Source: Pseudomonas antarctica
GTDB taxonomy: Bacteria; Pseudomonadota; Gammaproteobacteria; Pseudomonadales; Pseudomonadaceae
Direction: 5' to 3'
DNA: 64,000 nt
NCBI RefSeq assembly: GCF_001647715.1
Contig: NZ_CP015600.1
Coordinates: forward strand, 2,914,001 to 2,978,000
Part shown: positions 8,600-17,011 of the stretch, in pieces
Layout of the letters: the number at the start of each line of letters is the position of its first letter
Position numbering within the stretch: the first letter of the stretch is position 1
Notes under the pieces: generated by a model
Told to the model about the DNA's origin: nothing
Database searches by the model: none
Seen by the model: only the letters and a program-made list of their open reading frames with translations
Program-made: the position numbers and the translations under genes

Positions 8600-9316
8600 T
8601 TAACGGTGTGTGCCTAACCACTCCAGCGCGGTGCGCCACACACAAATCCCGAGGAAGTAAGCCGACATCAGCGACCACAGCCCGAACGTCCACGGGTTGG
8701 TATTCGGGTAATCCACCACCATCAAAAAGCTGCACAGCAACCAGATCGTGGTGACTGCGATATTGATCGGCATGAACCGCTTGACCCGGAACGGGTGCAG
8801 GAACTTCATGGGGGTCACCGTCAACAGCGCCAGGCCGATCACGGTCAGCAACGTGACCCAGGCTTGCGGCTGGATGATGTAGACGCACAGGGCAACCACG
8901 TTCCACGCGGCGGGGAAGCCGACAAAGTAGTTGTCCTTGCTCTTCATATTCACGTTGCAGAAGCAGAACAACGACGACACCAGAATCACCGAAACCGTGA
9001 ACAGGTGCGTAAAGTCCGGCAGGTCGATATAGCGGTAGATAAACAGTGCCGGAATAAACACGTAGGTCAGGTAATCAATCACCAGGTCCAGCACCGAGCC
9101 ATCAAAGCTCGGTAATACCGTACTCACATTCACTCGGCGCGCCAGCGAGCCGTCGACACCATCGACCACCAGCGCAAGGCCCAGCCACAGCAGGCAAGCC
9201 TTGGGTGAGTTTTCCAGTAGTGCCAGGGTGGCCAGGAAGGCCAATACCACACCGGTGGCGGTAAAGCCGTGGGCGCCCCAGGCTTTGAGTCTGGCTACAT
9301 GCAGGGTCGATATCAC
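8600..9316 (-). CDS. pcs: Phosphatidylcholine synthase (CDP-alcohol phosphatidyltransferase)
   Basis: Pcs condenses CDP-diacylglycerol with choline to make phosphatidylcholine in the inner membrane in one step. The 238-residue protein has the CDP-alcohol motif starting at DGVDGSLARR and completed by FDGSVLDLVID, then about seven further membrane helices including the Pcs-like segment DYLTYVFIPALFIYRY. The start is GTG at 9316 with GGAG eight bases upstream. A bacterial Pcs is typical of host-associated and many fluorescent pseudomonads and depends on outside choline. Confidence 0.92.
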   Translation of the reverse strand: MISTLHVARLKAWGAHGFTATGVVLAFLATLALLENSPKACLLWLGLALVVDGVDGSLARRVNVSTVLPSFDGSVLDLVIDYLTYVFIPALFIYRYIDLPDFTHLFTVSVILVSSLFCFCNVNMKSKDNYFVGFPAAWNVVALCVYIIQPQAWVTLLTVIGLALLTVTPMKFLHPFRVKRFMPINIAVTTIWLLCSFLMVVDYPNTNPWTFGLWSLMSAYFLGICVWRTALEWLGTHR

Positions 9317-9465
9317 GGGCGGTTCTCCAAAAGGTCAAACGGGGCAGCCGACGACGTAACGCCGTCGAGTCTGGCCAGGGGATGCAGGTATCGACCGGGA
9401 AGGGGGGGATAAGGTTCACCCTCCCGGTATATCACTTAGCGTAGCAAGCGTAGGACGTTTCGGCA

Positions 9466-10389
9466 TCAGCCCTGACGGAACACCAGCGCCTTCAGACCAC
9501 TTTGAGGGTCGATATCCGGAAATTCCGGTGGGTTCTCCAGCCGCTCGACAAAGCGCAGGCCCGGTGCTTCGCGGGTTACACCGTCAATCAGGAAGTCTTC
9601 GCCGAAGGCCGGGTCGTTCATGCAGGCCAATACCGTGCCTTGCGCCGTGAGCAAATCCGGCAGGCGGCGCAGTACGCGCTGGTAGTCCTTGGTCAGCAGG
9701 AAGCTGCCTTTCTGAAAAGAGGGCGGGTCGATGATCACCAGGTCGTAGGGGCCACTGTTGGTGACTTTGGCCCAGGACTTGAACAAGTCGTGGCCCAGAA
9801 AGGTGACCTTGCTCAGGTCGTGACCATTCAGGCGATGGTTGTCGCGCCCACGGCTCAGGGCACCACGGGCCATGTCCAGGTTCACCACATGGTCCGCGCC
9901 ACCTTCGATGGCGGCCACCGAAAACCCACAGGTATAGGCGAACAGGTTAAGCACGCGCTGGCCCTTGGCCTGCTCGCGGACCCAGTTGCGGCCGTAGCGC
10001 ATGTCAAGAAACAGCCCGCTGTTCTGTTTTTTACCCAGGTCGATCAGGTAACGCAGGCCACCTTCGGTGATGGTCAGCTCATCCATCGCTTCGCCCACCA
10101 GCCATTCGGTGGTGCTCTGCGGCAGATAGCGGTGTTGCAGGGCGACCGTATGAACACCGAAGCGAGCCCAATCAATCTGCACCAGTTGCTGCTTCAAGGC
10201 ATCCAGTTGCTCCGTCTCTTTGAACAGGGCAACCAGCACCACGCCTTGCAGCCAGTCCACCGTCAGTTGTTCCAGCCCGGGCCAGCAGCGGCCACGGCCA
10301 TGGAACAAGCGCCGGGTTTCAGCCGGCGCGCCGGCCAGGGCGGTGAGCAAATGGGCGTGCAAGGTAGCGAGTGCGTCTGGGTTCATCAT
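9466..10389 (-). CDS. Class I SAM-dependent methyltransferase (RlmI/RlmK-like)
   Basis: A 307-residue protein with a SAM-binding Rossmann fold: VLNLFAYTCGFSVAAIEGGA (motif I) near residue 145, VNLDMARGALSRGRDN (motif II), and the catalytic signature IIDPPSFQKGSF near residue 223. NPPF/DPPSF motifs of this kind are typical of base amino- or carbon-methyltransferases acting on 23S rRNA. There is no PUA domain. Two ATGs (10389, 10386) are possible. The broken DUF1289 gene lies immediately upstream on the same strand, which suggests a former operon. Confidence 0.82.
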   Translation of the reverse strand: MMNPDALATLHAHLLTALAGAPAETRRLFHGRGRCWPGLEQLTVDWLQGVVLVALFKETEQLDALKQQLVQIDWARFGVHTVALQHRYLPQSTTEWLVGEAMDELTITEGGLRYLIDLGKKQNSGLFLDMRYGRNWVREQAKGQRVLNLFAYTCGFSVAAIEGGADHVVNLDMARGALSRGRDNHRLNGHDLSKVTFLGHDLFKSWAKVTNSGPYDLVIIDPPSFQKGSFLLTKDYQRVLRRLPDLLTAQGTVLACMNDPAFGEDFLIDGVTREAPGLRFVERLENPPEFPDIDPQSGLKALVFRQG

Positions 10390-10418
10390 TCAGCGTCGGT
10401 CTTTGAGCGGGCGGCATT

Positions 10419-10790
10419 TTAAACACAGTTACGGGTTTCAGGGGGGGCTGGAGCACATCGTGCTGGGAAAGCACGCCGGGCGATCAATTGATATGCCCAG
10501 AATTACGGCAACTGGTGCGGCACAACGTGAATCTTGCGGTCTTCCAATGCCGGCGCAGACGCTGCGCGTCGAGCACCTCCAACGTGCTCGCCATCACCCG
10601 CACCCGTAAATGCTTCAGGTGCAGCCAAACTTCCTGTTCTTCATCGGCGTTGTAGCCATTCCACTGAATGACTTCATGGTGATAACGCTTGCAGCCTCGG
10701 CAGACAAGGTCGCTGTAAACCGTGGAGCACAGGCCCTATGCAAGGTGTCTTGATGGTTTGATTGGGTATAAGGAGCCTGATCTATAGGTA
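10419..10790 (-). pseudogene. DUF1289 protein, degraded by two frameshifts and a stop
   Basis: Translated piecewise on the minus strand, this region gives the DUF1289 signature GLCSTVYSDLVCRGCKRYHH followed by EVIQWNGYNADEE, which no single open frame contains. Reading from 10790: the segment ending TPC is shifted relative to GLCSTVYSD near 10736 (an extra base also creates TAG at 10736-10738). A second shift near 10548 moves from LRRH to LEDRKIHVVPHQLP. A TAA at 10503-10505 then interrupts before FWAYQLIARRA. The remnant of a Cys-rich conserved protein is therefore not translatable. The 5' boundary is approximate. Confidence 0.8.
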
Positions 10791-11288
10791 AAGCAAGGTA
10801 ATGGTGATTTAAAACCAGACGTTTTAAATATTGTGACAAAAGTGCTAACGCATTTTGTTGGCGTTTCTTTGTTGTCGGGGGGCAAAGATGGTTCTAGTTC
10901 TGAAAGGGTAACAACCATTAAAACTACACTCAAAGCTTTGGTCTATTGGCTGGCTGCACTTGTGTATCAGCCAGTCCTCCCGCTTGGTGACCTTCATCGA
11001 ACCTACGCCAGTCGAGCCCACAACTTGGATTACGTGTAGTTTGAACGCAGGGACGTCCCTACACGTTTATATGCGCGATGCGTTCAAGGACCAGTCGGCA
11101 CTTGATGCACATTTTTTACTGTGTACTTTCAGCGGTTCGCCGCAAAGGCGGCTGATGTGCTCAGCCAACCCCTGTAGCTGATATTTTGGAACGGGAGTCA
11201 AATTAAAACTGCCCACGGGCCGCTTATTACGGTCCATGGGCCAAAAGCTAGTTTCCAATATCACCAGAAACACACCTTAGACTTGTAC
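10791..11288. other. AT-richer intergenic stretch, no supported gene
   Basis: About 500 bases of visibly lower GC than the surroundings. Short frames exist on both strands (for example 11067-11273 on minus) but none has a recognisable family, a good ribosome site and a plausible length together. One hairpin is clear: ACGTGTAG at 11032-11039 with CTACACGT at 11059-11066, with the palindrome GGGACGTCCC in its loop. The region may be decayed or inserted DNA. Confidence 0.4.
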
Positions 11289-11513
11289 TTAGCCCTTTGG
11301 TGGAAATGGGTCATCTCCGTAGGTATTGCGCTCGCGAATCTGGCCATTCTGTCCATGGATGAACATTTCGCTCTCCTGGTTTATTGCGATTTCGCGTGCA
11401 AGTTTAATAGCTTCTGCTTGAGTACCAACGACCTTAGTGGCTTTTGAGTTGCCTGCGCCTTTTACGGCCCAGTCGTTGCCATGAGGTACTACATGTTGAT
11501 TTTTTTTGGCCAT
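11289..11513 (-). CDS. DUF2188 domain protein
   Basis: A 74-residue basic protein that fits DUF2188: HVVPHGNDWAVKGAGNSKAT, then TQAEAIKLAREIAINQESEM and IHGQNGQIRERNTYGDDPFPP. Domain members are small two-strand, one-helix proteins of unknown function, frequent on mobile DNA. ATG at 11513 follows GAAGAGA with a spacing of about eight to nine bases; the longer frame to 11591 adds a stretch unlike the family. Its GC content is lower than that of the flanking genes. Confidence 0.75.
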   Translation of the reverse strand: MAKKNQHVVPHGNDWAVKGAGNSKATKVVGTQAEAIKLAREIAINQESEMFIHGQNGQIRERNTYGDDPFPPKG

Positions 11514-11575
11514 GATTAATGATCTCTTCAGATTTGGTGTCTGAGCGCTGGCAATTAATTTGCCGGCTCGTCGGA

Positions 11576-11842
11576 TTAATTTGGAGCCCAAGATATGGAT
11601 GCAAAATCTTGTCTCCGACGATCAGCCATTGACACCGCTTGACGGTCCTCCATAATCACGCCCCGCATTTCCTCAAATGCTTTCGTGATTGTGGTTTTCC
11701 CCAATCGCGGCTCGTATAGGTGGGCTTTGTTCACCTTTACGATCAAGACCCACAGCAGTCGCTCGAACGATTGCTGTGGGTTTCTTGTTTCTGGTCCCTT
11801 CTTTTTCAGTCCTTCGATGGCACACTTGGATGCTACTTGTGC
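11576..11842 (-). pseudogene. Start-less open frame of 88 codons, possible gene remnant
   Basis: Between the nrdB stop and the DUF2188 gene the minus strand stays open from TAG at 11843-11845 to TAA at 11576-11578. The translation looks protein-like (SFERLLWVLIVKVNKAHLYE, then TKAFEEMRGVIMEDRQAVSM) with balanced charged and hydrophobic residues, but it has no ATG near its beginning. Internal GTG at 11734 would give 52 residues but lacks a good ribosome site. I do not recognise a family. It may be the 3' part of a gene lost on insertion or by decay; it could also be chance. Confidence 0.35.
11749..11790 (+). terminator. Hairpin with T-rich tail downstream of nrdB
   Basis: CCCACAGCA at 11749-11757 pairs perfectly with TGCTGTGGG at 11772-11780, followed on the plus strand by TTTCTTGTTT. 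The T-rich side faces plus-strand transcription, although no plus-strand gene precedes it; read from the minus strand it could still act as a weaker terminator for nrdB. It overlaps the start-less open frame at 11576-11842. Confidence 0.4.
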
Positions 11843-11867
11843 CTAGGTGTCACTGCAGTCGTAGAGG

Positions 11868-13118
11868 TCAGTCCCAGCTTAAAGCGCCGCCAGTTTGATA
11901 CTCGATCACGCGGGTTTCGAAGAAGTTTTTCTCTTTCTTCAAGTCCATGATCTCGCTCATCCACGGAAACGGGTTAGTCGTTCCTGGATACTCTTCCTTC
12001 AAGCCAATCTGCGACAAACGACGATTCGCGATGAACTTCAGATAGTCTTCCATCATCGCCGCATTCATGCCCAGTACGCCGCGCGGCATGGTATCGCGCG
12101 CATATTCAATCTCCAGCTGCGTCCCTTGCAGGATCATCTGGGTCGCTTCTTCCTTCATCTCAGCATCCCACAAGTGTGGGTTTTCGATTTTGATCTGGTT
12201 GATCACGTCGATACCGAAGTTCAGGTGCATCGACTCGTCGCGCAGAATGTACTGGAACTGCTCGGCGACGCCGGTCATTTTGTTGCGGCGGCCCATGGAC
12301 AGGATCTGGGTGAAGCCGCAGTAGAAGAAGATGCCTTCGAGGACGCAGTAGTAGGCGACCAGGTTGCGCAGCAGTTCTTTGTCGGTTTCGACGGTGCCGG
12401 TTTCGAACTTCGGATCGGAGATCGAACGGGTGTACTTCAGGCCCCACGCGGCTTTTTTAGCCACCGATGGGATCTCGTGGTACATGTTGAAGATCTCGCC
12501 TTCATCCATGGCCAGCGATTCGATGCAGTACTGGTAGGCGTGGGTGTGGATCGCTTCTTCGAAGGCCTGGCGCAGGATGTACTGGCGGCACTCCGGGTTG
12601 GTGATCAGGCGGTACACGGCCAGCACCAGGTTGTTCGCGACCAGGGAGTCGGCAGTGGAGAAGAAGCCGAGGTTGCGCATGACGATGCGGCGTTCGTCGT
12701 CGGTCAGGCCTTCCGGGTTTTTCCACAGCGCGATGTCGGCGGTCATGTTGACCTCTTGCGGCATCCAGTGGTTGGCGCAGCCGTCGAGGTACTTTTGCCA
12801 GGCCCAGTCGTACTTGAAGGGCACGAGTTGGTTGAGGTCGGCGCGGCAGTTGATCATGCGCTTTTCGTCAACGGCGACGCGGGCGGCGGAGCCTTCCAGC
12901 TCAGCGAGGCCTTCGGCGACGTCGAGTTTGTCCAGGGCGGCCTTGGCGCGGATGATCGCAGCGGAGTCGTTGGCAGTCACATTGCGTGCTTCCAGCGCAG
13001 CAGCGGCGCCGGCACCGTCGAGGCGGTCCATGTTGGCTTCGCTGGCGTGGCCGGCATTGGCGCCTTTGATCACCGCTGCACCGGTGTCTTCGTTGTCGAC
13101 TTCATCCCAACTCAGCAT
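11868..13118 (-). CDS. nrdB: Ribonucleoside-diphosphate reductase class Ia, beta subunit
   Basis: NrdB carries the diferric-tyrosyl radical that starts reduction of ribonucleotides by NrdA. The 416-residue protein has the ferritin-like core with the iron-ligand segments [14 protein letters not shown], the repeated Glu/His pairs around [12 protein letters not shown], and the conserved C-terminal tail ending ALSWD. ATG at 13118 follows AAGGAG by eight bases. nrdA is not adjacent in this window; upstream are two NrdR-like boxes and then a divergent gene, so nrdB has its own promoter. Confidence 0.95.
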   Translation of the reverse strand: MLSWDEVDNEDTGAAVIKGANAGHASEANMDRLDGAGAAAALEARNVTANDSAAIIRAKAALDKLDVAEGLAELEGSAARVAVDEKRMINCRADLNQLVPFKYDWAWQKYLDGCANHWMPQEVNMTADIALWKNPEGLTDDERRIVMRNLGFFSTADSLVANNLVLAVYRLITNPECRQYILRQAFEEAIHTHAYQYCIESLAMDEGEIFNMYHEIPSVAKKAAWGLKYTRSISDPKFETGTVETDKELLRNLVAYYCVLEGIFFYCGFTQILSMGRRNKMTGVAEQFQYILRDESMHLNFGIDVINQIKIENPHLWDAEMKEEATQMILQGTQLEIEYARDTMPRGVLGMNAAMMEDYLKFIANRRLSQIGLKEEYPGTTNPFPWMSEIMDLKKEKNFFETRVIEYQTGGALSWD

Positions 13119-13236
13119 TGAAATACTCCTTCCTGTTCTGTTTTGACGGCGTCTAAGCCCGTCCAAAAATATGCGTTTTGCAGGCTACTAGGCATTGAAA
13201 TACTGCGCGTAGTGTGGTCAGTAAATACCGATGCTG

Positions 13237-13284
13237 CACACTATGTAGTGGTCTGTTCTGTTTGTGGGCACACTATATGGTGTG
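13237..13284. promoter_or_regulatory. Two NrdR-like boxes upstream of nrdB
   Basis: ACACTATGTAGTG starts at 13238 and ACACTATATGGTGT starts at 13270. Both match the NrdR box pattern ACAC-W-ATAT-N-GTGT, and they are 32 bp apart, about three helical turns as is usual for NrdR pairs. They lie about 120-165 bases upstream of the nrdB start, where NrdR would repress transcription when dATP is high. They might also affect the divergent Fae-like gene. Confidence 0.8.
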
Positions 13285-13442
13285 TAACAAACCAGGTCAA
13301 CGGCACAAGCGGGCACCGATCGTCGCAGGGGCCATGAGCAAAACTCACACCCCTATGACTTTTAATGGTTACGGCCGCCTCAACGCCCAGTGCTAAAAAT
13401 TCGCCAACAAGCTCCCCATAACAACAATGAGCGTTTGCGAAA

Positions 13443-13955
13443 ATGAAATCACTTGATCTGTACATCGGCGAAGGCTTCGAAGGCCCAGGCGTCAATGCTG
13501 CCCACATCAACATCCTGATCGGCCCACGCAATGGCCCTGCCGGCCAAGCGTTCGCCACCAGCCTCGCATCCCCAAGCCAGGGCCATTGCCCGTTCATGGT
13601 GATTGCCCAGCCGAATATCCCGGTCAAACCCATGACCCTTTACGTCAACAAAGCCGCCATCGGCAGTGACCTGCACGGCAATGCCACCTGGGGCGCGTCC
13701 CAGGCCGGGATCGCCAAGGCGGTGCTCGAAGCCTTGCTCGACAGCACGTTGCCGCCGGAAGCCGAAGACGAGTGGGCCATCGTTACCGCCAACTGGGTTA
13801 ACCCGGCCTGCGATGACCTGGACGCCGTCTACCTGAATAACTACAACGCCTGCCGCACCGCGATCCGCGCCGCCTTGACCGGCACACCGCACACTGCGCA
13901 GTTGGCCGACGTGGTCAACCACATCAGCAATCCTTTCTACACGCCCAAGGCCTGA
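13443..13955 (+). CDS. Formaldehyde-activating enzyme (Fae) family protein
   Basis: The 170-residue product has the Fae N-terminal pattern GEGFEGPGVNAAHINILIGP, followed by GPAGQAFATSLA and KPMTLYVNKAAI; His in AAHIN corresponds to the conserved catalytic His of Fae. In methylotrophs Fae joins formaldehyde to tetrahydromethanopterin, a cofactor not generally known from pseudomonads, so this may act on another C1 carrier or aldehyde. It sits ten bases before an aldo/keto reductase and an aldehyde dehydrogenase, consistent with an aldehyde-handling operon. No strong ribosome site is visible before ATG 13443. Confidence 0.82.
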   Translation: MKSLDLYIGEGFEGPGVNAAHINILIGPRNGPAGQAFATSLASPSQGHCPFMVIAQPNIPVKPMTLYVNKAAIGSDLHGNATWGASQAGIAKAVLEALLDSTLPPEAEDEWAIVTANWVNPACDDLDAVYLNNYNACRTAIRAALTGTPHTAQLADVVNHISNPFYTPKA

Positions 13956-13965
13956 GGAGACTGCC

Positions 13966-15000
13966 ATGCACTACATCCGTTTGGGCAACTCCGGCCTGCA
14001 AGTCTCGCGCCTGTGCCTGGGCACCATGAACATGGGCACCCCGGATTGGAAACCGTGGATCTTCGATGAGAAGCAAAGCGAGCCGATCGTCGCTCACGCT
14101 CTGGACAACGGCGTCAACTTCATCGACCTGGCTGACTTCTATTCGGCGGGTGTCGGCGAAGAAGTGGTGGGGCGCATCCTCAAGCGCGTGGCACGGCGTG
14201 AAGACATCGTGGTCACCACCAAAGTCGGTTATGGCACCCGCAATGGCATCAACGCCAGCGGCCACTCGCGCAAGCACATCATGGACAGCATCGACGCGTC
14301 CCTCCGCCGGCTGGGCATGGATTACGTCGACGTGTTCATGCTGCATTACTTCGATGTCAATACACCGGTCGAAGAAACCATGGCCGCGATGAACGACATT
14401 GTGCGTTCCGGCAAGGCCCGTTATATCGGCGTATCGACCATGCTCACCGGCCAACTGGCCAAGATCCTCATGGCCTGCGAGCGCAATGGTTGGGTCAAGC
14501 CGATCAATATGCAGCTGCAACTGAACTGCGCCTACCGTGAAGAAGAGCGCGAGATGATCCCGTTCTGCCGCGACCAGGGCCTGGGTGTCTCGGTGTTCAG
14601 CCCGCTGGCCCGTGGCTTGCTCACCGGCGAAGTGCAGTCGACCCGCAACCAGACCGACTTCTTCACCCAGCAGATGTACAGCGACCAGGCGTCGTTCGAC
14701 ATCGCCCATTCGGTGCAACGCGTGGCACGTGCCCGTGGCGTGTCGAATGCGCAGATCGCCCAGGCCTGGGTCGCCAACCATCCCGGCGTCGATGTGATGC
14801 TGGTGGGCGCCGACACCACCGCGCAATTTGACAGCGCACTCGCGGCCCTCGACACCCAGCTGGATGCCGAAGAACTGCACGAGCTGGAACGCAACTACAC
14901 CCCGTGCGATGTGATCAACGACTACACCGCCGGCAAGCGCATCCTGCGCGAGGCCCGCCCGGGCCTGGACCGTTTCAACCTGATCGAGGCCGTGGCATGA
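13966..15000 (+). CDS. Aldo/keto reductase
   Basis: A 344-residue NADPH-dependent oxidoreductase of the AKR superfamily. The catalytic tetrad is visible: Asp and Tyr in NFIDLADFYSAG, Lys in VVTTKVGYG and His in VFMLHYFD. The C-terminal cofactor segment has VMLVGADTTAQFDSAL. ATG 13966 follows GAGGAG. It overlaps the next gene by four bases (ATGA), so translation is probably coupled; the substrate is likely an aldehyde or ketone shared with the dehydrogenase. Confidence 0.9.
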   Translation: MHYIRLGNSGLQVSRLCLGTMNMGTPDWKPWIFDEKQSEPIVAHALDNGVNFIDLADFYSAGVGEEVVGRILKRVARREDIVVTTKVGYGTRNGINASGHSRKHIMDSIDASLRRLGMDYVDVFMLHYFDVNTPVEETMAAMNDIVRSGKARYIGVSTMLTGQLAKILMACERNGWVKPINMQLQLNCAYREEEREMIPFCRDQGLGVSVFSPLARGLLTGEVQSTRNQTDFFTQQMYSDQASFDIAHSVQRVARARGVSNAQIAQAWVANHPGVDVMLVGADTTAQFDSALAALDTQLDAEELHELERNYTPCDVINDYTAGKRILREARPGLDRFNLIEAVA

Positions 15001-16430
15001 ACCCGCTGATCCGTACTGGCAACTACATAGATGGCCAATGGTCCAGCGGTGGGCCGACGTACCCGGTGCTCAACCCGGCCAATGGCGCCTTGATCGCAGA
15101 CGTCCAGCGCGCGGGCGCGCAAGCCACCGACCTGGCCATCCAGGCCGCCAACCGCGCTTTGCCGGCCTGGCGCAAGCTCACCGCCAAGGAGCGCAGCCAG
15201 CGCCTCAAGCGCTGGAGCGAACTGATGCTGGGCCACCAGAAGGACCTGGCCCAACTGCTGAGCCTGGAACAGGGCAAACCCCTGGCCGAAGCGATGGGCG
15301 AAGTGGTCTACGCCGCGAGTTTTCTGGAGTGGTTCGGCGAAGAAGCCAAGCGCGCCTATGGCGACGTGATCCCGACCCACAAGGCTGATGCACGCATCAT
15401 CGTGACCAAGGAAGCAATTGGCGTGGTGGCTGCCATCACCCCGTGGAACTTCCCGCTGGCGATGGTCACCCGCAAAGTCGGCCCGGCGCTCGCGGCCGGT
15501 TGCACCATGATCCTCAAGCCTTCGGAAGAAACCCCGCTGTCGGCATTTGCCCTGGCGGTGCTGGCGGAGCAGGCGGGTATTCCGGCGGGTGTGTTCAACA
15601 TCGTCTCCGGTGATGCCGTCGCCATTGGCGGCGCACTGCAAGCTTCCAGCGTGGTGCGCAAACTGTCATTCACCGGCTCCACCCGCACCGGCAAACTGCT
15701 GATGCGCCAGGCCGCCGACACGCTGAAAAAAGTTTCGCTGGAACTGGGCGGCAACGCGCCCTTCATTGTGTTCGACGATGCCGACCTGGAGGCCGCCGTC
15801 AAAGGTGCCATGGCCTCCAAGTTCCGCAACACCGGGCAGACCTGTGTGTGCGTCAACCGCTTCTTTATCCAGGACGGGGTGTATGAGGCCTTCACCCACA
15901 AATTGGCGGAGGCGGTCAGCGCGATGCGTGTGGGCAGCGCGTTGGACGGCGAAACCGAACAGGGCCCGCTGATCAACGCGGCGGCGCTGGCCAAGGTTGA
16001 AGCCCATGTCGGCGATGCGTTGGAGAAGGGCGCCAAGCTGCTGTGTGGCGGTCGTCGCCACGCGTTGGGGGGCACCTTCTTCGAACCGACCATCCTGACT
16101 GAAGCCCATGGCGATATGTTGATCGCCCGGGAAGAAACCTTTGGGCCGGTGGCGGCGTGCTTCCGTTTCAAGGATGAGGCCGAGGTGCTGCAACGTGCCA
16201 ATGACACGCCGTTCGGGTTGTCTGCGTATTTCTACAGTCGTGATATCGGCCGGGTGTGGCGCATGGCTGAAGGTCTGGAGGCCGGCATGGTGGGTATCAA
16301 CGAAGGGATTATCTCTACTGAAGTCGCGCCGTTTGGCGGTATCAAGGAGTCTGGGTTGGGCCGTGAGGGTTCCAGGTACGGGCTGGATGATTATCTGGAG
16401 ATCAAATACTTGTTGATGGGGGGCTTGTGA
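14997..16430 (+). CDS. NAD(P)-dependent aldehyde dehydrogenase (succinate-semialdehyde dehydrogenase-like)
   Basis: A 477-residue ALDH-family enzyme that oxidises an aldehyde to its acid. Key parts are AITPWNFPLAMVTRKVGPAL with the catalytic Asn, FTGSTRTGK (nucleotide site), VSLELGGNAPFIV with the general-base Glu, and FRNTGQTCVCVNR with the nucleophilic Cys. The order and length resemble GabD-type succinate-semialdehyde dehydrogenases, but the operon with Fae-like and aldo/keto reductase genes leaves the substrate open. The start ATG overlaps the upstream stop. Confidence 0.9.
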   Translation: MNPLIRTGNYIDGQWSSGGPTYPVLNPANGALIADVQRAGAQATDLAIQAANRALPAWRKLTAKERSQRLKRWSELMLGHQKDLAQLLSLEQGKPLAEAMGEVVYAASFLEWFGEEAKRAYGDVIPTHKADARIIVTKEAIGVVAAITPWNFPLAMVTRKVGPALAAGCTMILKPSEETPLSAFALAVLAEQAGIPAGVFNIVSGDAVAIGGALQASSVVRKLSFTGSTRTGKLLMRQAADTLKKVSLELGGNAPFIVFDDADLEAAVKGAMASKFRNTGQTCVCVNRFFIQDGVYEAFTHKLAEAVSAMRVGSALDGETEQGPLINAAALAKVEAHVGDALEKGAKLLCGGRRHALGGTFFEPTILTEAHGDMLIAREETFGPVAACFRFKDEAEVLQRANDTPFGLSAYFYSRDIGRVWRMAEGLEAGMVGINEGIISTEVAPFGGIKESGLGREGSRYGLDDYLEIKYLLMGGL

Positions 16431-16502
16431 GACAACGTCGCTCTAAGGTGGGCGCTGGCTTGGCTGCGGTAGCGGGGTGTTGGGGGTGTTGGGGGTGTTG
16501 GT

Positions 16503-16832
16503 GTACATATCCGTTGCTGCGGTAACGGCGGCTTAGGGTTCCGCCCTTACGGCGGGTCACTTTTTTACAAAACGCCTAAAAAAGTAACCAAAAAACGCTT
16601 TGCCCCACCACTCGGTGCCTCGCCTAGGCTCGGCATGCCCGCACTCCGGCTTGAATCCGTGGGCCGCCGCAATGGGCCATCCTTGGCCCAGTGCGGCTAA
16701 CCCGGCGTCCTGCCGGGTTACCCACGGATTCAAGCCTGCGTTCGGCCATCGTGGTTAACGGGGCCTGTCAGATCAAAATCAAAAGCAGAGCACGGCGGCC
16801 TGGTAGCCGACCTGAGTGGTAGAAGCAAAAGC
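16503..16832 (+). repeat. Structured dispersed repeat, copy A
   Basis: About 330 bases nearly identical to 46191-46528 and related in inverted orientation to 46748-47085. It folds into several stems: GGTCACTTTTTT at 16555-16566 with AAAAAAGTAACC at 16578-16589; GGCTTGAATCCGTGGG at 16648-16663 with CCCACGGATTCAAGCC at 16721-16736; and inside the latter GGGCCA/TGGCCC and AACCCGGC/GCCGGGTT. No open frame is conserved among copies. The 3' boundary is approximate. Confidence 0.85.
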
Positions 16833-16864
16833 CAGGTCAAGGTCCGGATCAAGAGCTGCTTTTC

Positions 16865-16967
16865 TGTGGGAGCTGGCTTGTCGGACCGCCGAACCGCTGC
16901 GATGCAGACACCTCGGTATATCAGGCATAAGCAGTGGATGCCATTGCAGGCAGGCCAGCTTCCATGG
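16865..16967. repeat. REPIN-like element (degenerate second arm)
   Basis: TGTGGGAGCTGGCTTG at 16865-16880 faces a degenerate complement, about CAGGCCAGCTTCCA, near 16951-16964. The same element, with intact arms, follows copy B of the structured repeat at 46589-46690. The pairing of large repeat and REPIN at both places suggests one composite unit. The rest of the gap 16431-17011 shows no gene. Confidence 0.65.
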
Positions 16968-17011
16968 AGCCCATCGCCGCCATTACCCAAACAATGGCTA
17001 TGTAGTCGCTA

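Noticed and set aside
11067-11273. Minus-strand 68-codon frame in the AT-rich islet
   Set aside because: No family resemblance, no good ribosome site, and an overlapping plus-strand frame of similar length; not enough to call a gene.
11895-13121. Plus-strand open frame of 408 codons
   Set aside because: It is the antisense shadow of nrdB, which has full family similarity, a ribosome site and a promoter region; the antisense product has no recognisable domain.
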